Shown: positions 36,300-43,449 of the stretch, one piece after another
Layout: each line of letters opens with the position of its first letter
Position numbering within the stretch: the stretch's first letter is position 1
Program-made: the position numbers and the translations under genes
The notes under the pieces: generated by a model
Seen by the model: only the letters and a program-made list of their open reading frames with translations
What the model was told of the DNA's origin: nothing
Database searches by the model: none
Source: Thermaerobacter sp. FW80
GTDB taxonomy: Bacteria; Bacillota; Sulfobacillia; Thermaerobacterales; Thermaerobacteraceae
DNA: 64,000 bases
NCBI RefSeq assembly: GCF_004634385.1
Contig: NZ_CP037895.1
Location: 124,001 to 188,000, forward strand
Direction of reading: 5' to 3'

Positions 36300-37880
36300 A
36301 TGGCCAACCGCAACCTGGTGGAACGGCTCACGCGCGACATCCATACGGCCAGCGCCCGGCTCGGGGCGTATCTGGACGGTTGGGCCGCCGACCGGGCGAC
36401 GATGGAACCCCTTCCCCGCGGCCTCGATGAGACCACCCGCCGCCTGGCCACGCTGCTCGGCCATGCCAGCGACCTGCACATCCGTCACCTGCGGCTGCCG
36501 GGCCAGGTCCGGGTGGCCGTCGCGGTGATCGACGGGCTGGCCGACGACGAGCTCATCCATCGCTTCGTGTTGGTCCCGCTGGCCCGCGTCCCGACCGGCA
36601 TCGACACCCCGGAGAAGGTGGTGCGGTGGCTCGTCCGCCGCGGGCTGCAGGGAACCCGCCTGCAAGCGGCCCGCCGCTTCGACGACGTCGTGCGGGAGCT
36701 GCACCGCGGCAGCGCCGTGGTGCTGGTGGACTCGGTCGACCGCGCCCTCATCCTCGACTTCAGCGGCTTCGAACACCGGCTCCCGGAGGAGCCGACGTCG
36801 GAGGTGGTGACACGCGGGCCGCGGGAGGGCTTCACCGAGGTCCTGCGCACCAACCTGGCCGCCATCCGGCGCCGCCTGGCCGACCATCGCCTGCGCATCG
36901 AGGACTTCGAGGTCGGCCGCCTGAGCCACAGCCGGGGCGCCCTCCTCTACGTGCTCGGTCGCGCCGACCCCTTGCTGGTCGAGACCGTCCGCAAGCGGCT
37001 CGCCGCCGTCGACCTGGATACCGTGGTCGACACCAGCCAGCTGGCCGCGTTCCTCTCGGGGCGGCCCTGGTCGCCCTTCATGCAGTACCGCAGCACCGAG
37101 CGCCCCGACGTCTGCACCGCCGCCCTCACCGAGGGGCGGGTGGTCCTGATGCTGGACGGGACGCCCTTTGCCCTGATCGCCCCGGCGACCTTCTGGGACT
37201 TCCTGCAGAGCCCGGAAGACCACTACCTGCGCTGGCCCTTCGGGACCGCCATGCGTCTCCTGCGCCTCTTCGCCGTGTTCGTCAGCGTGATCGGCCTGGC
37301 GCTGTACGTGGCCATCGTCAACTACCACCATGAGCTGATCCCGACCAACATGCTGGTCACGATCCTCACCAGTCGCGCCGCCGTCCCCTATCCCACGGTG
37401 GTCGAGGCGATCATCTTGAACCTCGGCTTCGACCTCCTGCGCGAGGCGGGGGCCCGCATGCCCCGCGGCATCGGCGGTGCGCTGTCCGTGGTCGGCGCCT
37501 TGGTGGTGGGGGAGGCCATGGTGCGGGGTGGTCTGGCCAGCGCCCCGATGGTGGTGCTGGCCGCGGTGACGGCGGTCGCCACCCTCTCCCTGCCGACCTT
37601 CGCCGTCACGGTACCCTTCCGCCTGATCTCCTACGCCCTGTTGCTCCTGGGCAGCGCCTTGGGGTTGTTCGGCATCGCCATGGGGGTGACCGTCGTGGTC
37701 GGGCACCTGAGCTCCCTGGAGTCGGTGGGGAAGCCCTTCCTCGCCCCGCTGGCACCCTGGCGGGGTGGGGCGCTGCTGGAAGACGTCCTGGTGCGCATGC
37801 CGTGGACCCGGCACCGCAAGCCGGTGCCCTTCGTCCCCGTGGAGCGGACCTTCGCGCGGACGGCGGGGCCCACGCCATGA
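36300..37880 (+). CDS. gerAA: Spore germination protein, GerAA type (locus 1)
   Basis: 526 aa A-subunit of a GerA germinant receptor in the spore inner membrane. The N-terminal ~290 residues are soluble (including RLRIEDFEVGRLSHSRGALLYVLGRADP and STERPDVCTAALTEGRVVLMLDGTPFALIAP). A membrane region follows (about 315-475) with FWDFLQSPEDHYLRWPFGTAMRLLRLFAV, the most conserved GerAA segment, and NYHHELIP. Its stop overlaps the next start (ATGA). No ribosome site precedes ATG 36300, and a CATACTA box sits nine bases before it. Confidence 0.9.
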   Translation: MANRNLVERLTRDIHTASARLGAYLDGWAADRATMEPLPRGLDETTRRLATLLGHASDLHIRHLRLPGQVRVAVAVIDGLADDELIHRFVLVPLARVPTGIDTPEKVVRWLVRRGLQGTRLQAARRFDDVVRELHRGSAVVLVDSVDRALILDFSGFEHRLPEEPTSEVVTRGPREGFTEVLRTNLAAIRRRLADHRLRIEDFEVGRLSHSRGALLYVLGRADPLLVETVRKRLAAVDLDTVVDTSQLAAFLSGRPWSPFMQYRSTERPDVCTAALTEGRVVLMLDGTPFALIAPATFWDFLQSPEDHYLRWPFGTAMRLLRLFAVFVSVIGLALYVAIVNYHHELIPTNMLVTILTSRAAVPYPTVVEAIILNLGFDLLREAGARMPRGIGGALSVVGALVVGEAMVRGGLASAPMVVLAAVTAVATLSLPTFAVTVPFRLISYALLLLGSALGLFGIAMGVTVVVGHLSSLESVGKPFLAPLAPWRGGALLEDVLVRMPWTRHRKPVPFVPVERTFARTAGPTP

Positions 37881-40219
37881 GATCGCAACGGGTCGAAGCC
37901 CTGCAGGTCGCCATCAACGCCATCATCGCGGTGACCACGGCGGCGCTGCTGTACCTGCCGCGGCCCGTGGTGGTGCGGGCGGGGCGGGATGGCTGGGTGG
38001 CGGTGGGCCTGGCGACGCTGCTCGGCATGGCCCTGGCCTGGTGCTGGTGGGCCCTGTTCTTCCGGCCGGAGCGGGCACCGGGCGAGCAGGCGTCGGGGAC
38101 CCGGCCCGGCTGGGGCGATCGCCTGCTGGCCGCGGGCCTCGCCGGGTACGCCACGTACCTGACGGCGGTGCTCGTCGCCCAGGTCGCCACCGTGTTCGCC
38201 ACGGTCCTGCCGGAGATGCCCGTCGCGGTGTTCGCCGCCGGGACGGCGCTGACGGGTTGGGTCCTGGCGGCCTACGGCCTGGAGGCGGTCTACCGCAGCG
38301 GCCAGGCGCTCTTCCCCCTGATGGTGGGGGCCAGCGTGCTCAACCTCGCCGTCGTGCTGGCGGGGAACGTGGACGTCCGCGAGCTGACGCCCCTCCTCGA
38401 AACGGGTCTCGGTCCGGTGATGGCCGCCTTGCCAGTGGCCTTGGCCTTCGCCGGCGAGGCGGTCGTCGTGCTGGCAGCCGCCGGCCGGGTCCGGGACCCT
38501 GGGCGCCTGCGCCGGGCGCTGCCCCTGGCCGTGGCCCTCTCAGGCCTCCTGCTGGTCGCCTACACCGCCGCCGCCGTCGCGGTGCTCGGGGCGACCGAGG
38601 TGGCGCGGTCCACCTTCCCCGTGCTCAGCCTGATCCGTCAGGTCCGCGCCAGCCTGTTCCTCCTGCGCCTGGAGATCCTCACGCTGTTCGCGTGGCTGAC
38701 GGGCGCCTTCGTCCATCTGGGCTTGTTGCTGACGGCGGCCGGGACGGCCGCGTCCCGCGCTCTCTCCGTGCGGTCGCGATGGCACGGCGTGGTGACCGCC
38801 GTCCCCGCCGCCGGGGCGGGATGGTTGGGCGTGGTGGCGTTCGAAAGCGGTCCAATGCTTCTCGACCACGTGGAGCGGATCTTCCCGGCGGTGTCCATGA
38901 CGGGGATGGCCTTCCTGCTGGTCGGCGGGTGGTTGAGCCTCAAGGGACGCCGGTCCAGCCGACCGCGACCGCCGACGCCCCGGACCGGGTCCCCCCGGTT
39001 GGACGGGAGGGAGGAGACCGGATCCGCTGGGTCTGCAAAGGCAGGTCCTTCCCGCCTCGAGGTCCGTGGCGCCGCACCCGGGTCGCGGCGGGCCGCGGCC
39101 CTGGGGATGCTCGCCCTCTCGGCCGGCCTGTTCCTCGGCGGCTGCTATGGCCGCATCGAGCCCGAGCAAGCCGCCGTGGTGACGGTGCTGGGCCTCGATC
39201 GAACCCGCAGCGACCGCCTGCTGCTGACCGTCGAGATCGTCGGCGCCCCCACCGCCGGTCCCATGGAACAACCGGGCAGCATCGCCCACCGGCTGCTCCA
39301 CGCCGAAGGCCAGTCGCTCCTCGACGCGCAGCGGCGGCTGGAGCTGGCCGCGGGGCGGGAGATGCTGTGGAGCCACGTCAACGTGGTGCTGGTGGGGCGG
39401 GACCTGGCCCGATCGGGCCTCGAGCCCGTCCTGGACACCCTGTCCCGGCGCTACACCTTTCGCCGCAACGCCTTCCTGTTCGTCACCGACGGTCCGGCCG
39501 GCCAGTTCCTCCGCCGCCTCCACCCCGCCTTCGGCGCGCCGCGGTTCGTCGCCTTCCAGCGGATGATGCTTCGCCCCTCCGCCCGTCTCGGTCCACCCAT
39601 CGATCTGAACGCCTTCCTGCGCACCGTGGGCCACGGGGGTGAGGATCCGGCGGTGCCCGTGGTGGATCTCGCCGCGTCGACGCTGACCGAGCCCATGGTG
39701 CGGCGCGTGGCCCTGTTCCGCGGCCTGCACCTGGTCGCCCTGGCGGACGAACCGGCCACCCGGGGCCTGTACTGGTTGACGGGCCAGCAAGAGGTGGACC
39801 GGCTGGTGTGGCCCTGCCCCGGGGATCCGCCGGGCCGTGGGTTCGGGGCCACCGCCGTGCGCAGCAGCAGCCGGCGGAGTGCCCGCTGGACCCCCGAAGG
39901 GCCTGCGGCCTCCGTGCGGGTGCGCGTGGAGGCGGACGTCGAAGAGTGGCGATGTACGGAGCCCCTGACGACGGCCGCCTTGCCGCGCGCCGAGGCCGCA
40001 GCGGAACGCGCCGTGCGCCGCGACGTCGCCGCCCTTATCGACTTGGCGCGGCGCCAGGGGGTGGATCCGGCCGGGTTCGGCCTGGAATTGCACCGCCGCG
40101 ATCCCGCCGCGTGGCGGACCGTGGCCTCGCGGTGGCGCCGGCGCGTCGCGAGCCTCCCGGTCTCGGTGCAGGTGGACGTCCACCTGCGGCGCACCGGGTT
40201 GACGATGGGTGCGCCCTGA
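37877..40219 (+). CDS. GerAB-GerAC fusion protein (permease plus Ger(x)C lipoprotein)
   Basis: 780 aa. Residues 1-355 are a GerAB-type APC-superfamily permease with ten hydrophobic segments (first LQVAINAIIAVTTAALLYLPRP; then TALTGWVLAAYGLEAVYRSG). A Pro/Arg-rich linker (about 356-400) leads, without a stop, into a complete GerAC: the hydrophobic signal LGMLALSAGLFLGGC with lipobox Cys423, GRIEPEQAAVVTVLGLDR, WSHVNVVLVG, then the C-terminal GerAC domain (DVAALIDLARRQGVDPAGFG to the end). The two parts are separate genes in locus 2. Starts within gerAA's stop (ATGA). Internal initiation at ATG 39109 could still yield a free GerAC. Confidence 0.88.
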   Translation: MRSQRVEALQVAINAIIAVTTAALLYLPRPVVVRAGRDGWVAVGLATLLGMALAWCWWALFFRPERAPGEQASGTRPGWGDRLLAAGLAGYATYLTAVLVAQVATVFATVLPEMPVAVFAAGTALTGWVLAAYGLEAVYRSGQALFPLMVGASVLNLAVVLAGNVDVRELTPLLETGLGPVMAALPVALAFAGEAVVVLAAAGRVRDPGRLRRALPLAVALSGLLLVAYTAAAVAVLGATEVARSTFPVLSLIRQVRASLFLLRLEILTLFAWLTGAFVHLGLLLTAAGTAASRALSVRSRWHGVVTAVPAAGAGWLGVVAFESGPMLLDHVERIFPAVSMTGMAFLLVGGWLSLKGRRSSRPRPPTPRTGSPRLDGREETGSAGSAKAGPSRLEVRGAAPGSRRAAALGMLALSAGLFLGGCYGRIEPEQAAVVTVLGLDRTRSDRLLLTVEIVGAPTAGPMEQPGSIAHRLLHAEGQSLLDAQRRLELAAGREMLWSHVNVVLVGRDLARSGLEPVLDTLSRRYTFRRNAFLFVTDGPAGQFLRRLHPAFGAPRFVAFQRMMLRPSARLGPPIDLNAFLRTVGHGGEDPAVPVVDLAASTLTEPMVRRVALFRGLHLVALADEPATRGLYWLTGQQEVDRLVWPCPGDPPGRGFGATAVRSSSRRSARWTPEGPAASVRVRVEADVEEWRCTEPLTTAALPRAEAAAERAVRRDVAALIDLARRQGVDPAGFGLELHRRDPAAWRTVASRWRRRVASLPVSVQVDVHLRRTGLTMGAP

Positions 40220-40278
40220 TCCCACGGGCACCGGTCCCCGAGGCCGCGCGGGCAGGAACCGACTGCCAGGGGACGTAT

Positions 40279-41949
40279 ATGGCGGAGCGACGGGGCGGCA
40301 GCGTCCTCCCGCCGCCCGCGCAGCCCGTCCAGGGGGCCCAGGCCGTGGATTTCAAGGAATATGACCGATACGACGGTCTCGGTCTCGCCGAGCTCATCCG
40401 CTCGCGTCAGGTGAAGGCCGTGGAGGTGGTCGAGGCGGCCATCCGGCGCATCGAGGCCGTCAATCCCCGGCTGAACGCCGTGGTGGTACCGCTTTTCGAG
40501 CAGGCTCTCGAGCGCGCCCAGGCGATCGACGGTCAGCTCGATGCCGCCAGGTCCGGGACCGTCAGGGCCTCCGGTTCCGCCCCCGGTGACGCGACCGGTG
40601 GATCCCCGGCCACCACCGGCCACGCTACGGGTTATTCCGCCGGAGGCCCCTTCGCCGGCGTCCCCTTCCTCGTCAAGGACCTGGGCGAGGCGCTGGCCGG
40701 GGTGCCCTTGACCAACGGCTCCCGGGCGTATGCCGGGTTCGTCCCGGATCACGACGCCGAGACGGTGCGGCGCTACAAGGCGGCCGGGCTCGTCATCCTG
40801 GGGAAGACCAACACGCCCGAGCTGGGCCTCGTGGCCTTCACCGAGCCCGAGCTCTTCGGCCCCTGCCGCAACCCCTGGAACCTCTCCCGTACCCCGGGCG
40901 GCTCGAGCGGCGGCTCCGCGGCGGCGGTGGCAGCGGGCATGGTGCCCCTAGCCTCGGGCGGCGACGGCGGCGGATCCCTGCGCATCCCCGCCTCCCATTG
41001 CGGCCTCTTCGGCTTGAAGGCAAGCCGTGGCCGCACCCCGACCGGGCCCGACTTCGGCCAGCTGTGGCACGGTGCCGCGGTCTACGGGGTCGTCACCCGC
41101 TCAGTGCGGGACAGCGCCGCCATCCTGGACCTGCTGGCCGCGCCGGAGCCCGGGGCACCCTACGTGATCGCCCCGCCCCGCCGTTCCTACCTGGACGAAC
41201 TCGGCCAGGACCCTGAGCCGCTGCGCATCGCCATGGACACCCGCTCGCCCGTCGGCCGGCCCGAGGATCCCGAGTGCGTGGAGGCGGTGCGGCGGGCCGC
41301 GCGCCTGTTGGAGGAACTCGGCCACCACGTGGAGGAGGCCCGCCCGGAGATCGACGGCCTGGCCCTGGCCCGCAGCTACCTCACGATGTACTGCGGGGTG
41401 GTGGCGGCGGAGGTGCGGCGGGTGCGGGAGCTGCGGGGTCCGGAGGCGGTGCAGCAGCTGGAGCCGGCTACGCGGATGCTGGGCCTTCTGGGTGAGACCG
41501 TCAGCGCGGGGGAGTTCAGCCGCGCCCTGGACCAGTGGGACCAGGCCGCCCGGGCGCTGGGCCGGTTCTTCCAGCAGTGGGACCTGTACATGACGCCCAC
41601 GGTGGCCCGGCCGCCCGTGGCCATCGGGGAACTGAAACCGTCGCCGGCCCAGGAACGGCTGATGAAGGTGCTCAACGGCCTGGGCGCCCTGGGCTCGGGG
41701 CGGATCTACCGGGCGGCGGGCATCCTGGAGACGGTGGCGCTGGAAAACCTGGCCGCAACCCCCTTCACCCAGCTGGCCAACCTGGCCGGGGTGCCGGCCA
41801 TGTCGGTGCCGCTCCACTGGACGCCGGAGGGCCTGCCCATCGGCGTCCAGTTCGTGGCGCCCTTCGGCGGCGAAGACGTGCTCTTCCGCCTGGCGGGGCA
41901 GCTCGAGCGGGCGGCGCCGTGGTGCGAGCGGCGGCCGCCGCTGCCGTGA
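40279..41949 (+). CDS. Amidase-signature family hydrolase
   Basis: 556 aa. Amidase-signature serine hydrolase with the Ser-Ser-Lys triad: Lys in PFLVKDLGEAL, glycine-rich RTPGGSSGGSAAAVAAGMVPLASGGDGGGSLRIPAS holding both serines. A low-complexity insert (about residues 92-120) is unusual. The nearest known groups include 6-aminohexanoate-cyclic-dimer hydrolase and other broad amidases; the absence of gatB/gatC rules against the tRNA amidotransferase. AGGGGAC precedes ATG 40279. Its substrate is unknown. It follows germination locus 1 on the same strand. Confidence 0.87.
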   Translation: MAERRGGSVLPPPAQPVQGAQAVDFKEYDRYDGLGLAELIRSRQVKAVEVVEAAIRRIEAVNPRLNAVVVPLFEQALERAQAIDGQLDAARSGTVRASGSAPGDATGGSPATTGHATGYSAGGPFAGVPFLVKDLGEALAGVPLTNGSRAYAGFVPDHDAETVRRYKAAGLVILGKTNTPELGLVAFTEPELFGPCRNPWNLSRTPGGSSGGSAAAVAAGMVPLASGGDGGGSLRIPASHCGLFGLKASRGRTPTGPDFGQLWHGAAVYGVVTRSVRDSAAILDLLAAPEPGAPYVIAPPRRSYLDELGQDPEPLRIAMDTRSPVGRPEDPECVEAVRRAARLLEELGHHVEEARPEIDGLALARSYLTMYCGVVAAEVRRVRELRGPEAVQQLEPATRMLGLLGETVSAGEFSRALDQWDQAARALGRFFQQWDLYMTPTVARPPVAIGELKPSPAQERLMKVLNGLGALGSGRIYRAAGILETVALENLAATPFTQLANLAGVPAMSVPLHWTPEGLPIGVQFVAPFGGEDVLFRLAGQLERAAPWCERRPPLP

Positions 41950-42009
41950 TCCCGCGGGCCGGCCGGTGGAGTCGGGCGTAGAAGCCCGCGGGTCCGGCAG
42001 CGGGCGCCC

Positions 42010-42030
42010 CGGGTTGCCCTTTTTAACCCG
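42010..42030. terminator. Weak hairpin between convergent genes
   Basis: CGGGTT and AACCCG form a 6-bp stem around a T-rich loop between the amidase and the convergent membrane-protein gene. It may end transcripts from either side, but is short. Confidence 0.3.
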
Positions 42031-42031
42031 T

Positions 42032-42576
42032 TCAGTCCTCAACTCCCCGGGTCGCCGCGGGCGGCCGCTGGATCCTTGGCAGCGGGGCCTGCGGGCGCCT
42101 TGTGGCTGCCCTGGCCGCAGCCAGCAGGACCAGCGGCGATACGACAAGGCCCGCCCCGATGTAGGCCGGCGTGTAGTACGGCAAGGCTTCAGCTTGAAGG
42201 ACGCCGAGCCACTCCTGACCCTTGAAGAGGTCCAGATGGGCCAGATAGGTGAGATGGGCACCGCCCAGGATCACCACGCGCTCCATCGCCGCCGCCACCA
42301 CGCCCAGGGCGGCCACCTGGGACCACGGGTGTGCGGTCTGCCTGCGACGGCTGACCCAGCCGACGAAAAGGCCGCCCACCGCGTACGGGATCGTGCTCAT
42401 GAGCAGGCCGCTCGTCCACACCGCCGCGGGGGCCAGGGGGCGTTGTGCCAGGCGCTGAAATCGGTCCGGCCGAGCAGGAGCATGGCGAACAGGATGACCA
42501 GCCCCAGGACCTGGGGCGTCAACACGTATGCCACTCCGGTCACCGCCAGCGTCAGGACGCACTCGATGGCAGGCAC
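42032..42576 (-). pseudogene. Small membrane protein, frameshifted
   Basis: Two frames make one sensible ~180-aa membrane protein. The first starts at GTG 42576 (VPAIECVLTLAVTGVAYVLTPQVLGLVILFAMLLLG) and the second continues with PAAVWTSGLLMSTIPYAVGGLFVGWVSRR and two more hydrophobic helices to 42032. The switch is at 42428-42440, in runs of five G on the plus strand; one extra base would give NAPLAPAAVW. I do not recognise the family. It follows the next membrane protein gene by seven bases. Confidence 0.6.
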
Positions 42577-42583
42577 CGTCGGA

Positions 42584-42997
42584 TCATCTCCCCTCAGCCC
42601 GGGGCCGGCCAAGGCACACGGCCAGGTCCGCAGCGATCAGCACCAGATACGCCACCAGAGGCAGCAGGACGACCAACCGCACGGGCGACATCAAGAAGGG
42701 CACCGCCAGGATCGCCGTTCCTCCCGCCAGGGACAGGTCATAACCCAGGAGCCTGGCGGTACGGGCACGCGGGTTGAGCCGCCGTTTGGCCAGCGGCGCC
42801 CAGCTGAGGGAGAGCAGGGCCAGCAGGGTTGCGAGCAAGATCATGCCAGTGCTGTGGAACCGGCCCCCCTGCACGTGGTAAGGGAGCCAGAAAAGGGCCC
42901 CATAGAGGACCGCCGCAGAACCTGCCACCCCCACGAGCAGCGGCGGCACCGCCGTGATCCGGTCGACCGTCTTCACCCCCGTCTTCACCCCATCCAT
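42584..42997 (-). CDS. Small integral membrane protein of unknown function
   Basis: 137 aa with four predicted membrane segments (ITAVPPLLVGVAGSAAVLYGALFWL, STGMILLATLLALLSLSWAPL, DLSLAGGTAILAVPFL, VRLVVLLPLVAYLVLIAADLAVCL). GGAGGGG precedes ATG 42997. It is the middle of three small minus-strand membrane-protein genes and is not recognised as any family. Confidence 0.7.
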   Translation of the reverse strand: MDGVKTGVKTVDRITAVPPLLVGVAGSAAVLYGALFWLPYHVQGGRFHSTGMILLATLLALLSLSWAPLAKRRLNPRARTARLLGYDLSLAGGTAILAVPFLMSPVRLVVLLPLVAYLVLIAADLAVCLGRPRAEGR

Positions 42998-43026
42998 CGC
43001 GTTCACCCCTCCATGTATCAGCAGTC

Positions 43027-43356
43027 TCAGTAGGCGGTCGCCATCCCGTACATCAGGAGCAGGACAAGCACCGCCAGGTAGACGGGCGCCACCGCCACCG
43101 CGGCGAGATCCGTCCGGCCCCGCTGCATCGCCACCCCCGCCCCCACCAGCAGCAGCGGCCCCAGAGCACCGAGGGTGGCCAGCACCGCCGACAGGCCGAG
43201 CAGATAATAGCACGGCCCCAACGCGCAGATCGCCGCGACGAACAGCCATCCCGGCCGTCGCCGCACCAGGCCAAGGACCGACGCCGCCACCATGGCGAGC
43301 GCGGCACCGATGCCTGCTGTCAACTGCACGGTGACGGCGTGAAGATCGAAGGGCAC
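43027..43356 (-). CDS. Small integral membrane protein of unknown function
   Basis: 109 aa, almost wholly hydrophobic, with four segments (AGIGAALAMVAASVLGLV, WLFVAAICALGPCYYLLGL, LATLGALGPLLLVGAGVAM, LAAVAVAPVYLAVLVLLLMYG). A strong GGAGGTGGGAG site precedes GTG 43356. It is first of the three membrane-protein genes. No function can be given. Confidence 0.7.
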   Translation of the reverse strand: MPFDLHAVTVQLTAGIGAALAMVAASVLGLVRRRPGWLFVAAICALGPCYYLLGLSAVLATLGALGPLLLVGAGVAMQRGRTDLAAVAVAPVYLAVLVLLLMYGMATAY

Positions 43357-43433
43357 GATCTCCCACCTCCCCCGGGAGCCGGTGCAAACCTCCTGCCCGC
43401 TCGCGCCCGCACCAGCCCCCTGCCCCCTCAGCC

Positions 43434-43448
43434 AGCGTAAGTTACGCT
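43434..43448 (-). terminator. Short perfect hairpin after the beta-helix gene
   Basis: AGCGTAA-g-TTACGCT lies directly after the stop codon of the cupredoxin/beta-helix gene. It is a small dyad without a T-run, so terminator function is uncertain. Confidence 0.3.
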
Positions 43449-43449
43449 G

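Noticed and set aside
36006-37814. N-terminal extension of the GntR regulator
   Set aside because: The frame stays open but is antisense to gerAA and has no similarity; a good ribosome site marks the short start at 36005.
37765-39642. Alternative plus-strand frame across gerAB-gerAC
   Set aside because: Shifted frame of the fusion gene, Arg/Pro-rich, without any motif.
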